Notes: generated by a model not told the origin, from the sequence alone. Positions 37,958 to 52,561 are shown, counted from the first letter of the stretch. The stretch: DNA of 64,000 nt from Callipepla californica brunnescens (GCA_023055505.1 JALIRH010000003.1:31622842-31686841); one strand, 5' to 3'. Program-made: numbers and translations.

Positions 37958-40900
37958 TATGAATACTCCTGCTAGGAATGGTTCATCAGCTGAAGTAATC
38001 CAGGACTACCATTGTGAACATCTAACTGTGAACAGGGATTTGAAAATAAAGGAAATGGATCTGTGTTTGAGGGAGGAGCACACACAGAGCTGTAAACAGG
38101 CTGCTGAAGGAGGCTGGGCTGCCAGGGGACTCCTCCCTGACAATTTCTGCATCTGGGCTATGAGTGATAGGGACCTTATCCTAAAGCTCAAACAGGGATA
38201 TACTAATACACTAATAGAGATACTGGTAACAAATCTAGGACAGGACTAGCTTATTGAAAGTATAGGAATGCAGTTTGTTGTTAGCAAAACTCAACTCCCA
38301 TATTTTCCCTTCAAATCAGCCTTTATGAAGAGGTCCTCAGCTACCTCCCCCCTTGGTTGTCAGGTGCTGGATCAGAAGCTGGCATGCTTTACTAAGCTAC
38401 CTAATAGCTGAAGCTCTCCAGGCACGTTTCTAGTTCTCTGGGATATGTTTTACATGACCACTGCAAATTAATTGCTTTCCACTAGAGAACTGCAGTACTT
38501 ACTCATTAAGTGGATCAATGCTGATTTTTATTTTCAGTTACATATTTCTATATGAAATTTCTTTGTTCTTGTGTAATTGTTCTCAGTAATTTGAGGACAG
38601 AGGGGTACTTGTGGTTCAAGCACTCAGTCTTGATTAGGCTGCTAAGGGAAGTCACTGGGCACACACATAATGCATTACTGAGCTATAAAAGCTTTTGAAT
38701 TGGTGTATACTCTGTTACTCTGCTGTCAGTGTTAAGGTCTACTTGGTTTAATAGAAAGAAAGCATTAATATTTTTTTTAAGCTATTTTAGCAAGAATTCT
38801 GAATGTTCTATATTTTTCTCATGTACATTGAATCTATAACCAGGATATACAAATACTCATTTTGTCAGGAAGTAATAGGATCTTTTTGTAACATGGATTA
38901 CTGAATATTGAATTACAGGTGTTTGATGTGGAAAATAGGAATTGCATAATCTGTTGGTGCTAGTAATGAGGAACCATTCAGACGTCTCAAATTCAATTGT
39001 AAAGCAAAACAGATTGCACATCTTCTGTTCAGTTGAATCTTAGGTATTCAAATGCTGTTTGTTTCCTCTTTGCATAAGACAAGGCATTCAAAGAGAAGTA
39101 GAACTAACAGTAATGTGTGTCTAACGCTACCAGGTTATTGTTGGAACCTTTTCTCCTATTCAGAGTAATACAGTGCTGTTAATAAGGTTTGCTTTATGTG
39201 ATCTGCGTGATCTAAATTGTCCACAGGTGCTCTAGGTTTGTTATCACTGTTGGGGGAACCATTTGAACCAGAATGTAGTCCAACAGTCTGAGGAAACCAT
39301 ACCTTAACCCCAGTTTGGTGGGAAACTAAGTGATAGCACTGTGTCTTGTGAGCTGCAGTACAAATTCAGTGTGTGTGATTTCTGCTCTGGTGAACTCTGG
39401 TCTGATGGATCTAAAATTAAGAGATCCGTCTTCTAGAGCTATGGGAGCTTTCAAATAAGCTCAGTAAAGGGAACAAACAGTCTGCTTCTGTTTTCTCATG
39501 CACCCTGGTTTCTTAGACTGCTTTCTTCTCCTGTGTCTCAAGAAAAGCAGGAGGCAAGAATTGCCAGACCTCCTTGATACTGCGGTATTTTTTTTCCTCA
39601 CTCCTGAAGAGGAAAACTACAGAAAATATTTCTAAAGTCTATATAAAGTCTGTTGAACAAACGAGCTGATTTACCTTCTCAGTGATCTTATAGGATTTGC
39701 CTGAGCTTAAATCCCAGCAGTTCTACATCACTGTCAGTGGACATGCTTATTGGGGGCTGTATAGTGCCCTTAGCCAGCTTAGGAGTCTAGCTAGCACCCA
39801 AAGCACAATGAGCTCTTCATTGAGTTCCTGAGTGATAAACTGTTCTAGGTGACTGCTGCTGAATATAGTAGCTAGCCTTCTAAAATAGTCCTAAACAGTC
39901 AGTAGAACATGTATACACACAAAATAGAACAACAGACTTCATAATTCCTGATTGTTATATTTTATGGAAATTAATATTTTACATCTTTAACTACAATATT
40001 AATTTCCAGAAGATTAATGGAAACACCATTTGTAACTAAACATTTTCAGAAAGTACATACTTCTTAAGACCTAAATAAGCTCAAATATGAACTGCCTTGC
40101 ATAACTTGCCATACTTGCCTAAATTATCCTCTATATTTGTGCATTTTCTGTTTAAACTGTTGATGTATTCATGAAGGAATAGAAGGAAGTTCTATTCCAC
40201 CATTCTCTAACAGAATGTGAAATTAACACTTCAGCAGTTTAGAATTAGTAAAACCATGTTTCCTTTGTTTTGTTTTCATTTTTAAGAGCAAGTGCTTTGA
40301 AAGTCAAAAGTTGAATCCAATCTTTCTAGCTGCAGAGTGATATTTGAGCTTCCAGTTCATGCCAAAACAGTGAGTAGCTACACACTCATACCAGGAAAGT
40401 TTTCTACAGATTAAGTTTTGTATATTAGAATATTTCTTCTACTTAATATATTGTCATTTATTCATATTTATAAATGTCATCTATAAAAAATGTACTCTCT
40501 GGTGATATTCAGTGCTTTGTGAATGCTCAAGCAAATCATTTCAGAGGTGTTAATTGCATCATTCATCTCAATAGGATTTTATTGTTAGCCCAACAGCAAC
40601 AGACTTTTTAATTTTCTCACAGCTGATCAAAGCAATCAAGGAAAGAGACATTCTGTTGAATTTTCTTTAAGACCCTGATAAAATCTTATTTAGCTTAGGC
40701 TAGTGGATGGTATTTTGGAAGGCACTGCGAAGTCAGATCTGCTTTCCCTGCAGTTTGAATGCATTTTCTCCCCATTAATGAAACAAGTATGCAAGCACCA
40801 ATGTCAGTTTTGAGCTTCTTGAATGTTGTTTTCCTCGTCAAAACTTTTCAGTACTGAAATTCTTCATATTAATTTTTGACTAGTAAAGCATGCTTATGCT

Positions 40901-43900
40901 TTTCTCAAGCTACCATTTGGATTAATATAAATAGCTTTGAAATTAGAAGCCAAACTGAAGAGACATCCAACAGATCACAGAAGATCAGAGGAGTTGCTTG
41001 TTTTTGTTTTTTAATTTTTAAATGTAAGCCATGTATGAGTAAGACCAACATAGATAATCTGCAGTGCATCATGAAAATGAACTGCAAACATTTCTGCTCA
41101 CACCTTCTATATTCTGAAACAGAGAAATTCACACCACTTATGTGTTTTTCCTACTGTATGCTCTACTGGAGTCTTATTCTTAAGACTTGACTTCACTGGG
41201 CCAGTCATACAGGAGAAACAGAGCTAAGCTGAGAGTCTTAGATCAGTCAAAAGTTGTTGAAGGCTCGGAAGGGTTTGTGCAAGCACTTTTCACAAAACTG
41301 TTTTGTGCTCTGGTTGTGGATATGCAACTTCAGAGGGAAAGCAGTCATAAAGGAACAAGACTTTAACATCACATTCATTTCCTTGGTACTAAGTACTGTT
41401 TCCCCTCTATTCTTTCTGACAGTGAACTGTGCTACTGTTTGAATATCAAACTATTCTCATAAGCTCTTGACATTAGATGAGCTTGCCTGAGGAGGCTACT
41501 ACTTATAGAGGGTTTTTTTGTTTGTTTTTTGCCAAGATAACAAAGTGATCCTACAGCTAAGCGGACAGGATTAGTGTCAGCTCCAGTGCAAAGTGTGTGT
41601 TTGGAGCTTCACCGTCGTCCACTGGTGAAGTGAATGCTGAAGTGCTACAGTTAAGAACTGCATTTTCATTTCTGTGTCCACCATAAACTTTTTATGATAT
41701 TAATTACAACATGGTATAAGAGATGTAACCATCTAAAAAGCAGAGCTGAACGTACCTAAAGCAAAAAGAAATGCTGTTTTCATAGGACTGATTCTTGTAT
41801 AGAAACTGTCATGGAAGTACCAGTGATGTACAGTCTGCCAATTCCCAGCACCTTCTGACATGAAGCATGCAGTCTTGTTCACCTCTGGATTTTTTTCCTT
41901 CTATTTTTATGGATGGAAACTTGAAATAGAAATTTAGAAGTTGCTTCAGCTCACCTTAAGCATACCCTGAAGAGCTTTTTTTCTGCATCTTTAACTAGGT
42001 CCTTAATTACCTGCATACATAGCCTGTCAGCCTAGAACTGAAAGGAAGTTATTACACTAAGCATAGTGAATAAGCTGCCCTGGGATGGATTTATAACCTT
42101 AATGTACCCGAAAAGAGGTGCTATCTTGTGTCAGATTAGCTAGTACTGTTAATTCATTAATAAATGTGGATAATGCTTGTAATTGCCTGTAAATGATTTA
42201 AACAGTTTTAAAAGCTTGTTTCTGGAGTAAAATGAAATCATTGTTTTCAGCTAACACATTCCACCGATACTTTGTTTACAAAAATACTAACACAAGTGTT
42301 TATGGATAAATGACCTGACCTTTTTGAAACGGGCTAATTCTGTCTCCATTATATAATCCATGGAGTTAGGGTACGGGAGAAGGCAGTATCCATTTCCAGA
42401 AGCATCCTTGCAGCTTGACAATCCAAGCTGCAAATGAACTTGAGTTAGAAGCTGAATAATGAATTACCAATGTTTGCAAACCTTCATCTGAAGCAGACCT
42501 GAAAGCTTCAGGTTGCTCTGTTAAGCATGGAAGCTTCCTGGTCTCCTGCCCAAAAGAAACAGGTCCTTCTCAAAGGCTTTGGCTCGCTACTGCACTGACG
42601 GAAAGCTGTCTCTTGCCCATAGTTCTGCAGAACTCGATCTCATTTCAACTGATGGTAGCTCAGCATCCCTAGTAAATGTTGTTATGGTGACAGTGGAATT
42701 CTAACACCGAACGCTACATCTGTCTGCTTATGTTTCAGTAGCAATCCTGCTGTGTACTACTTCAAAAGGAAGGGGAACTATGGGTTGTGTTTTGAGCCTC
42801 CTCAATAATCAAAGAGGAGAGATTTGAAAATCATCCTTCTATTAAAAATTTAACGCAGGAGTTTGATCTCAGGACAGGAAGGGAGGGAACATAAGGCTTT
42901 TTATACACTTCGACAGCTAGGTTCCTTGCTTACTTAGGGCTGGGACATGCTCTTGCAGAAGATGGCAGAATGCTTAGCCCCAATGTGAGCAGCTTTCGGA
43001 GGGGCCTATGGATGATGCAGCAGTGTGCATGTATCTGAGAAAATGGAATGCTGGTAACTGTTAAAGCTGGCAGACAAATTCTTGTTTGATACTTCATCAA
43101 TCTAGAATCCATGATATTCAAATCAAGTTCTTAGGGATGTTTGAGGATGTTGTATTTTTCCTTCCAGAGCTTCTTCTCTCAGTTCTAATCAGTGTTCTTT
43201 GTTTCTACTGGTAATTTCTATTTGCACTCTTGGCTGATGAAATAATGGTTAACATTTGTCCTTGTAGTGGAAATGTTAAGTTATGGCTTGAACTAGTGAC
43301 TGAGCACCTGGTGGGAAGGCATGGCCAATCCAGGGGAGCTCAGGTGCATGCAGTGTACCTGAGTAATCGGAAGATCTGGAGCCAGGATCCACCCCTTCCC
43401 AGATCTCATTTAAGGGTTGGCAGTGGAGGAAAAGGTATTTTGCTGGAGATCCCTGACTACTTGAGGCCTTCAAAGGGTAAGCAGATTCTTTTCTATGTTT
43501 CTGTTCTCATAGCTGCTGTGTTTGAGCATATCGTCACTTACTGCAGCCTAGAACCTTGCTACTCTGCCGTGGTTGCTGTGCTTTCCATCAGGTTACAGTG
43601 TTACAGTCTGGAAACTGTTCCTTTGTGATTGGGCTTCTTCAGCAGGTCATTTTGATGGCTTCCTTCTGCCTGAGTCTGAATCAGAGCCATGGAAACAGAC
43701 AAGCTTTACTTCCCTTTGTACCCCTCAGCTTTGAAGCTGCAGGGAAATAATTGTTGTGCTTCATTTGTAAATTTACAAAATATTGCCAAAGGATATCATA
43801 AAAACTTGCAAACTGCCTTTCTGAAAGGCACAACATGGATGATAGTCTCTAAAGCTCTGAGCTGAGTCACATGAGATAGAGCTTAGGGAAACCCATGGGG

Positions 43901-45611
43901 AAGGGATGAGAATCAAGAGTGACTTAATTTTATCAGGTGAAATGGTAGCTCAGCTCTGGGTGGGAAGGCGGAGGGGTAGTGGAGAAAAGAGTTCAAATGA
44001 GAGAATACACATTCAGAAAAGGGGAAACAAGTCATTAACCAACCTTTAGGATTCATTTCTTTTCATTCTCTTTTGATAACTGAAATGTAATAAAAAAGCA
44101 AACTCAGCTGCTAACACTGGGGCAGCTATTGACCAATGCAACAAAACATTATATGGAATTAGAAGGAGCAACTGCAGCAGCATTAATCTAGAAATCTAGT
44201 CCATGTATTTTCTGCTGTGATTTTGGCCTGGCACATGAACAGCTACTGCTAAGTGAAGATTGAAGCATCCAGTGTGAAGAACAGAGCTGGACAGCTTGGG
44301 ATTCTTTCCTTGACAGATGCACATCTAACTTCTTAAATATCAGTGATGGGGGTTCCAGCAAACTTCCTCAGCTATATTCAACAAAGATTGGTTCAGATCT
44401 AAATTGTAAGGTCTTTTTTACTGAGATGTAAGCCCCTTATTTCTTTTCCTGTCTTAAGCAAACAGGAAGATTAATGTGCTGTCTCTTTCTCATAACAAAT
44501 AGCTTCACGGGATTCATGCTAATCTTCCTCTTTCCCCCAGCCTAAAAACCATGATTTAGTAAGACTGTGTAAAAATGGCATCTTCTTGCCACATCCATTT
44601 ATAATCTGATCTGCCAACTTAAGTAAAAGAGATGTGACCCTGTGCTATTGCCCTTAAAAAAAATTGAAAATAATTCTTTTTTTTATCTCCTTTGGTAAAA
44701 TGATAAATATTTCCTAAATAGTGAGTCTTTGTTCTGAAAAAAATCTTTTATCCCTAGATCACCTCATAGGGTGTAAACATAGTGTGGGAACATTTTTTTT
44801 ACACAGTGTTCTTGAAAATAGTTTTTATGATCTGATGGTGTATTGTCATGATAGATACATGCTTCCTTAATGCTGTGAGGACTTTATACAGGGGGTATAT
44901 ATGTACTTCGGAAAAACAGTGAGGCAGATGGATATTTGCAACTTTTCTCTTAATGCAGATGTTTTTGTTTTTCTCTTTTGCAAGTTCTAGAGGTAGAGTG
45001 CCCTATCAAGTCACGTACTAAATGGCAGATTTGCAGAAATACTGTTCATTAGCTTAATGTTAAAATCCTCTTTGTGTCACTGGAAACTTTTCATCAGTTA
45101 TTTTGTTGTTTTTTTCCCTGTCAGTTCTATCAAGCAATATTAAAATGATAGAAGTTTTGCTGTTCACTTGCATCTTCATGATTAGATTTGAGCGTTGCTG
45201 TTGAGGTTTTCAAATATAAGTGTTAAGATTTTTGATTAAAAAAGAAATTACTATTACAACAACTACTTATATGCAGTAGTGAGCAGTACTGTACCTGATG
45301 AAGCAGGAAACTTTCATAACTACTGGATGAGAAGGAGCAAGAAGCTCTTTATCCTACACACAAGAACAAGAGAGTGTTCTGTGCTTGAACGTGGCACAAA
45401 GTGAGCCTGAGGAATTGGAGATGACATGACCGTCTCAGTAACTGCTCAGCACGAGTGGGTTTCTGTCTCTAAAACAGTATTATAGTAATTGACAATACTG
45501 TATGTGGAGGATATGGTACAAAGAAGGCTCTTTATACAAGAGGAAGAAATAAAATTATTGTCTAAAACTAGTGCTGGGAGTTAGGCTTAAAACTTGCTAT
45601 GATGATGGATA
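37958..45611. other. Intergenic sequence, no gene seen
   Basis: About 7.6 kb of largely AT-rich sequence. The longest frame (43230-43628, +, 132 codons) lies in a somewhat GC-balanced patch at 43290-43440 that reads like a possible old repeat but cannot be assigned. No exon with plausible protein homology was found. Confidence 0.6.
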
Positions 45612-46230
45612 TAGAATCGTAGAATTCTTAAAGGTGGAAGGGATGTTTAAAGGTTATCTAGTTCAACTCACCTGCAATGAACAGGGGCATGCACAAATAG
45701 ATCAGGCTGCTCAGGGCCTGATCCAGCTTTGCCTTGAATGTCTACAGTGATGGGGCTTCCACCACGTCTCTGGGCGATGTGTTCCAGAGCCTCACCACTC
45801 TCATTGAAAAATACTTTTTCTTTATACCTAACCTAAATCTACCTTCTTTAAGGTTGAAACCATTTTCCCTTGTTCTATCACCAGACTCTGCTGAGGAGTC
45901 CATCCACTTCCTTTCTGTAGCTCTCCTTTAGCTATTGGAAAGCTGCTCTCAGGTCACTTCAGAGCCTTCTCTCCTCCCAGATGAACAGCCGCAGCTCTCT
46001 CAGCCTGTTCTCATAGGAGAGGTGTTCCATCACTTGGATCATTTTTGTCACCTTCCTCTGGACATGCTCTAACAGGTCGGTCACTCCTGTACTCAGGACT
46101 CCACATCTGGATGCAATGTTTCAGGTGAGACCTCACCAGCACAGGAGTAGGATCACCTCCCTTGCCCTGCTGACCATGTTTCTTCCAATCTGGTCCAGGA
46201 TATGGTTTCCTTTATGGGCTGTGGTGGCGG
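45612..46230 (-). repeat. CR1 LINE, antisense, ORF2 end plus 3' UTR
   Basis: The longest CR1 copy in the window, in reverse orientation: inverted tail 'tagaatcgtagaattctta', 'ttcaactcacctgcaatgaa', 'tctgctgaggagtccatcca', 'ctccacatctggatgcaat', ending in the ORF2 region near 'gtccaggatatggtttcc'. It shares long matching blocks with 37392-37957. Confidence 0.95.
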
Positions 46231-49200
46231 ATAGGACTATATAGGCTGTATAGCAGGGGAAAATAATGAATGCGTTACTCTTATTTTTTCTTCATTTATT
46301 TGATACAATTAAAATGGGTATTTCTGGCCAATATTACAAGATTCCCTAATATGATGTTTTTCAATCTTGCTTTTTTGTTTATTTCAAATTCTCAAAAAAG
46401 AATATCATAGATTCATGAATTCTGTTTTTAGTTTTCTCTGTATTACTTTCCCAAGGACAGTATTTGTGTTTCGTGTTAGTCAAGCCAAGTGTCTCTTTTC
46501 TATTGAAGATATCCTAGTATGATGTAATCTCCTCTTCACCTTCACTATTGTTTATAGTTTGTTTATGATGTTACTGATGTGGCTTAATTCATGCTCAGGG
46601 GGAATTTCTCAGGTTCCCTGTTTTTACCAGAATAGAAATCTTACACAGGCCAACACGGGAAAGTTTATGTACATGGAAAACTTAGAGCTCAAAACCAATC
46701 ATGGTAGACTAGAAATACAAAAATGCACTTTGGAAGAAACATAATCAACAATTGAACACAAGGACCTACAGATTTTTGGGAAGTTGTGCTTAGTTTAAGC
46801 AAAATTAGAAATTGAGATACTTACAGTAAAAACATCTATTGCAGCCATGTTTCTTTTGAAAATATGATTGTGATCACAAAAATCATGCCATTCTTCAAAA
46901 TAAGTGGCTACCTATGTAGCTGGGCCTCAGAAGCAACTCTGTTAAGCCAGTGGAATGTTGCCAGCATGAAACAAATTATCAGTCCAGGTAGGTAGATAAC
47001 ACCGCTTTAAATTTTAAGGATTTAAAGCTTGTCTGAGTAGTACTTCCATTGAGAAATGCTGATGCTTTTTTTTTTTTTTTTTTCTACTTAAGTCTATTTT
47101 CATGTTGAAAATCAGTTGTAAAGCATACTTTCCTTATATGGGATGCAGAATAAATAACATAATTGAATAATCTCAACAGTGTATTGAAAAGAGTTCAAAT
47201 TTGGGAACAGTTTCATAGGCTGTTCTGTATGAGAATGATGAGGTGGTTTACTTGTTAACTTTCTGTTGTATGTATTTATCATACATTAATATTTTAAACA
47301 GCACTGATAACACTCATCTTGATCTTTGTGATGTTTTGTAGGTGTGATTGTGCACAGCTGTTGGTACTTTTAATCCACTTTCTACATGTCCTTCTGATTT
47401 GTACATTTCAATGCAAAGTGTGAGGCCTTGGAGAAAGTGATGTGGTGGTAAGTCTTTCAGATATTGTACATATAAATTTGCCTTTAGGCCAGGTGGCTTG
47501 ACTTTCAAGTAGGTGATGATACTGCACTTTCAGCTACTAAAAACTCCAGAGAATGCTAGCACGTGGTTTTATCCAGCCTAAGCTTTTTTATCTGACGTTT
47601 TCATCAACCTGCACAGCAAAACCAAGCTTGATGCATTTAAAACAATTAGAAGCCATAATATTTAACATTGACCTGTTCAGTAAGCAGCTCTAGGATTCAC
47701 GGGGAAGGGGGAATTCTTCTGGACAGTTCAGGACTACAGCTTTTGCAAGGTCATTGTCTCCTGTCTCAACCTTTGAGAATGATTTAAAAGCTCTTTGACT
47801 TTCCTCAGCAAATACCCTTTGGCAGGATTAAACTGTACTGCTGCCAATCTAGCTTACTACCAAGCATGTTAATGAGGTGTCTTGGCCTTTTTATTAATGC
47901 TACAAGCAAGGTAGTCCATTCAGCAGTGACTGAGAAAGCTTAATCAAATAATCTTATTGTTTCAAATTTAACACCACTATAAAAGAATCCACTAAAGAAA
48001 AAGCCCATCTTCCAATGCTACGTAGTGTCTTACAGAGATGCAGTACTGCTTTAAGACTCACAGTAGTGCATACACCTGCCCTGATGTTTGTATACAGTTA
48101 ATGCAGATGTCACTGTGTACAAATGAATGCTAGGAGGGACTTGCAAAGCACCTCTGTTAATTGTTTGCCAGTAGTCCTTAGTGTTCTTCCTCTCACTACA
48201 AACTTACACTGTTAACTGATTTTTTTTTAATGAATTCTTAATTAAAAAAAAAAAAAAAGCTGAAAATAAAATGTTGTGAGATATAATCCTTACCTATGAT
48301 CTGTTGAAATATATCAACTGTGGGTGATAAAAGGCTAAGAGAATACCCTTTTATATGTTGTGGGGAGAAGTAAATGAACTGTGGTCTGAGTTTGTGTAGC
48401 AGAACGTGTAGTAGCTACCAGAATTACTTTCTGGAGTACTGGAAAGCTATGTGGTTAACATATGAATGGCATGAAAAACGTGTATGGAAGCATCTATGCC
48501 TCATGCTACAGAACCACATGGCAAGCATGTAGTGATCTTCTGTTCTTCCAGATCGAAAATTCACCTGTAAGATTTTAGTATTTCAGACATATAAGCTGCT
48601 CCAAACAGCTGCCATTAACCCTGTAAAAAAAAAAAAAAAACAAAAAAACAAAACTGCCTGTCAAATCAGTCTCCAAGTCTTCCATTCTCTTCAGAAATTA
48701 CCCCACTGAGAAGGCTGTATTGTCCAAGACTAGCTATTCATTTTCTACATCAAAAAATTACAATCTTAAAAGCCACCTTCAAAACTAGAAAAAATAAACA
48801 TGGGAATTATCAGATTTTTCTTGGGGCTGGCATTTTCCAGATAAGCAACTTCTAAACACAGTATGAATGTCATGCTCTGATTCACTAAAGCAACAGCCTT
48901 CCCTCAGCACAAATCCATTAAGTTTTCTTTCGCACTCTGTCTATGGTCTTTCACTTTCTCCCCTGAATCTTCTTGGCTGCTTTTCTATTTCTTTTGGTGG
49001 GTTTTCATGGGATAGCCAGGGTAGAGATCTGTTGCTATTGTTTTCCCTTTTTCCCTGATTATTTGGCTCTCTCCTCAGTTCCAGACACATACTGTGGTCA
49101 ATGATGTGAAAAGGATCAAGTAGAAGTCAGAAGAAGTACAAGAACTTGTAAGACAATAACCAGCTTTTCCTTAATCTTTACTTTGAAGACCATTATTTCT

Positions 49201-51200
49201 GGTATAAATTACTTGAAATAGCAGAATGTTGTGCAAAAGACCAAGCCCATACAGAGCACAGATCAAGACTGACTTTGGGATTCATGCCTCTGGCATTTCT
49301 TAAAATACAGGATATTGAAAAGATCTACTGTTCTGTATTTTCTGTCTTTGACACCTCCTACAGTCCTTTTGCAGTTTCCTGCTGAAGAAGGAAAATAAGG
49401 AAGGAGATACACTATTGTTTTTGAAGTGGTGTTTTTGTGTTTTGCATTTCGATTTTCATTTGAATTGGGAAGAGATGCAAAGGAAGTGCTCACGCACTAC
49501 AAAGAAATGATGTGATGCCCCAAAAAGAATAGCTTTTTTTTCCTGCATTTTTCATCTAATGAGAGATGGCAAAACAATCATGATGTCTATTTTCAATTTC
49601 AAATGGAAGGGTCTTTTATTTTCTGCTGTTTGACAAAGAAGAATGCTGAACTTATCTTTTGCAGTGTTGAAGTAGCAGATTAAAATCAGCTTTTTATATA
49701 AAGCAACATACCTCCCAGGGCCCAAGACGCTGACTATATGTCCCTGACTACAACAGGCAACTACATCGTAGTTTTCAGAGCTTTCTAGAAGCTTTCGGAA
49801 AGAGGTTGTGTTTGAAATCTTGATACTTGTTTGGTTTTGACTGTAAGTTGCAGGGATCTAAGAACTATTCAGGAACTCACATGAAAAATATGTTGCAGCA
49901 TGTTAAATTTATCTGACTGTAATTGCTCAAGCATATTCCTTCTCTCTACTTGAGAAACTGTGAGACTGTTGAAGGTGGTTAGGCTGACTTATCTGGTTTT
50001 GCATTTAGCTATTTTCTGTCATCTCTAGTAGTCTTTCTTGGTTTTCTGAGTTTATTTAAATATAAATGTAGATATTTATTTTAAAAAGCTAATGCAAGCA
50101 AGATTACCCAAGAAAAACTCAGAACTTTTGTAACTACAGTAATGTTTTTGTTGTCTCTTCAAAATTTTGCATGTTAAATAGATTATATTCGGAGTTGCGC
50201 CCTTATCCAGCCAGAGTAGCATACTAACCATAAATAGGTCCAGCTGATCTATCTGGAGCCACTTTGGCTATACAATAGCATTATATTCACGTGGATGTCA
50301 GATTTGACCCCCAGCTAGGGAAAATCATTATGCTGTGTAGGTGTTTCCATATATTACACGGGATTTTTGTCACGTACATTGTATTTCTGTCTAATATCCA
50401 ACAACCTCTGGGGCAGGAGTGCCAGATTAATGGCTCAGGTGTACGCCTTCAGTAATAAGAATAAAAATGCTAAGGAGCAGGGACATATATCAGCTGCAGA
50501 AAGATACAGTTAAAAGAATACTTGCTTAAAGAGGGAGATGGGACTCTGAGTTCCTGGAGCTGTGAGGAAATTACCGATTTTTCAAGTGATAGGAGTAATA
50601 TTTTGGATGTGGGTAATATTTTTTTATGCATCTTGGATAAACTTATACAAAGTTAGTAATAATGGAAAATGAAAATACAGTTTAAATGGTGTTTTCCTCT
50701 GACATGGCATGACGATGTCAACAATATAGTGCTGATATATCTTTATGGCTGTATTAAGAGCTGAGGAGTAGTCAAGCAGGGAAAAAAGGGTATATCTAAC
50801 AGGACAATAAGTCACTGTACTCTGCAATCAATACTAACAGTTCCCTCTTGCAGAGGTCTGCCATTTCAAAAAATGTACTGTTTCCTAGCTCTTGCATGAT
50901 TGTGGGTGTTTTGCTAAAGTAAAACTAGTAAAAGGTTCAGAAAAGCCATTCACAGCATCACCAGTTTGGTGCTACGTATGATATTGGGTGGCCTCGACCT
51001 ATTCTGAATCAAATCCTGCTCAGTTTTGCCTACTAAATTGGTATTACACTATGTATAAATATATAAAACATTTAGTGAATGTTTTCTCTTTATCTTGTTG
51101 CTTATTCTTGCATTGCATTGCTGGCTTATTCACTACTTTTTCTCTCTTCATATTAAAAATTGTAGATCAGCTCCACAGATCTACAGTAAATTGATGACTT
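46231..51200. other. Intergenic sequence, no gene seen
   Basis: AT-rich sequence with homopolymers, including T18 at 47066-47083, A-runs near 48244-48258 and 48625-48640. Short frames only, none recognisable. Confidence 0.6.
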
Positions 51201-51356
51201 GTGCCCAGAGAGGTGGTGGAGTCTCACTGTCCCTGGAGGTGTTCAGGAAACATGTGGGTGCAGTACTGAGGGACATGGTCTGTGGGCATGGCGGGATGGG
51301 CTGATGGTTGGACTAGGTGACTTTAGTGTTTTTTTTCCATCCTTAATGAGTCAGCG
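51201..51356 (+). repeat. CR1 LINE, short 3' end
   Basis: A sense CR1 tail with 'gtgcccagagaggtggtgga', 'gtctcactgtccctggaggt' and 'ggttggactaggtgacttta', ending near CCATCCTTAATGAGTCAGCG, a degraded form of the usual tail. It lies about 600-800 bases upstream of the SLC35F3 CpG island. Confidence 0.88.
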
Positions 51357-51969
51357 AAATTCAAAATCGTGTGGATTTGTCTTTCGGCATTCCGTTTTCA
51401 GTTCTAAATACAACACTTAAACACAATTAAAGCAGTAGACACAAGAATTCTTTCTTGAGTGTCCACAGCAGCTTTTAAGAAGCAGCATCATTTATAGTGA
51501 GATTTGATAAGATCTGAGAAGCTATGCTGGTGTTGCCTCTCACTGTAATTTTGAAATGTTTTATCAAGCATTTCTGTACGTGTTACATTGTTCCCTCCCA
51601 TGCATTTCCTCCTCTCTCACAGGATGCTCACTTCAAGCTTGCCAGCACTGCCACCCAAGCTGCCCCAAGTCACTTGTCTGCACGACAGAGGAAAGTGTTA
51701 TCGCACATCTATCATTCAATTTACACCTTGAAATGACAGCAGCTGGCAAAGAAGAAAACAGCAGAAAAAAACAGTCTTTTAGGGGGAATGGGCGTGTAAT
51801 GAGATGGTTCTGGAATATCAAAGAGGAGAACAGTGCAGCAGGGGCTCTGAATTCCGTGGCATGTAAAATGAGACTAGACTTCGGTGTCCTGACTGAAACG
51901 TTTCATCCCGTTATTGCTTTTGACCGCTGCTACTGCTCTGGCCCTCTGAAGAGACTGACACGAAGCTGC
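51357..51969. other. Upstream flank of the SLC35F3 CpG island
   Basis: Transition from AT-rich to CpG-rich sequence. A 154-codon frame (51556-52020, +) runs toward the island but has no recognisable domain and no evident connection to the SLC35F3 reading frame. It may be upstream promoter or chance. Confidence 0.5.
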
Positions 51970-52508
51970 TCACCTGAGCACGGGTCGTGCACACCCGCAC
52001 AGAGCGCGCAGCCATACTGACGTTCGTTTAAAGCTTATACCTCTCCGGAGCGCTTCCACCGCCCGCTTTTACGCTTGATGTTAGGCTGCGTGTAAAACGC
52101 ACGCTCGACGCCGGCTTCCGCGTTAGCGCTTCCCTCGCGCTCCCAGCGGGAGCCGCGGCCGGCCGGCAGGGGGCGCGACGCGCGGCCATCACCCGGCGGT
52201 CGGCGGCACGCGGAGGGCTCCCCCTGGCGGCGGCCGTCGGTAACGCGCGGGCGGGGGGCGCGGGGCGGCGGCGGGGGCCGGGCAGGGCGCGCTCCGCAGG
52301 CGGCGGCACCTCGCAGCCGGCGGCGGCGGCCCGCCCCTCTCCTGCCCGCCTCTCCTTGCGGGGCAGCGCCGGTCCGGGGACCCTCTGCGGTGGCAGCCGC
52401 CTCCTCGCCAGCTCCGCGCTTCCTTTTCGCCTGCTACCTGCCGGTGAGCGCCGCCGGCTCGCCCCGCCGTGAAGTCTGGGCGCCCCGCAGCCCTCGCTGC
52501 TGCTCCCT

Positions 52509-52561
52509 ATGGGGATCCGGGAGTTCCCCAACGGCTCCGCGCGGGGCAAAGCCGCCACCCT
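52509..52561 (+). CDS. SLC35F3: SLC35F3, candidate first coding exon (or upstream ORF)
   Basis: The ATG at 52509 opens 17 codons plus two bases (MGIREFPNGSARGKAAT-), ending at a consensus donor CT|GTGAGT at 52562. An in-frame TGA lies upstream at 52470-52472, so this is the first ATG of the frame. Joining to the acceptor at 52731-52732 gives CT+C (Leu), GGC (Gly), ATG and continues in frame into the recognisable SLC35F3 coding sequence, adding 19 residues. If the intron is retained, the frame stops at TGA 52563-52565, making an 18-codon uORF. The -3 position of the ATG is a pyrimidine, a modest start context. The splice is inferred from signals and frame, not from transcript evidence. Confidence 0.5.

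Noticed and set aside
43230..43628. 132-codon + strand frame and the GC-balanced patch at 43290-43440
   Set aside because: I suspected an old repeat or LTR but cannot name landmarks or ends, and the translation is unrecognised.
51556..52020. 154-codon + strand frame just upstream of the CpG island
   Set aside because: No domain, no clear start context or splice link to SLC35F3, and the composition changes along its length. It could be promoter sequence.
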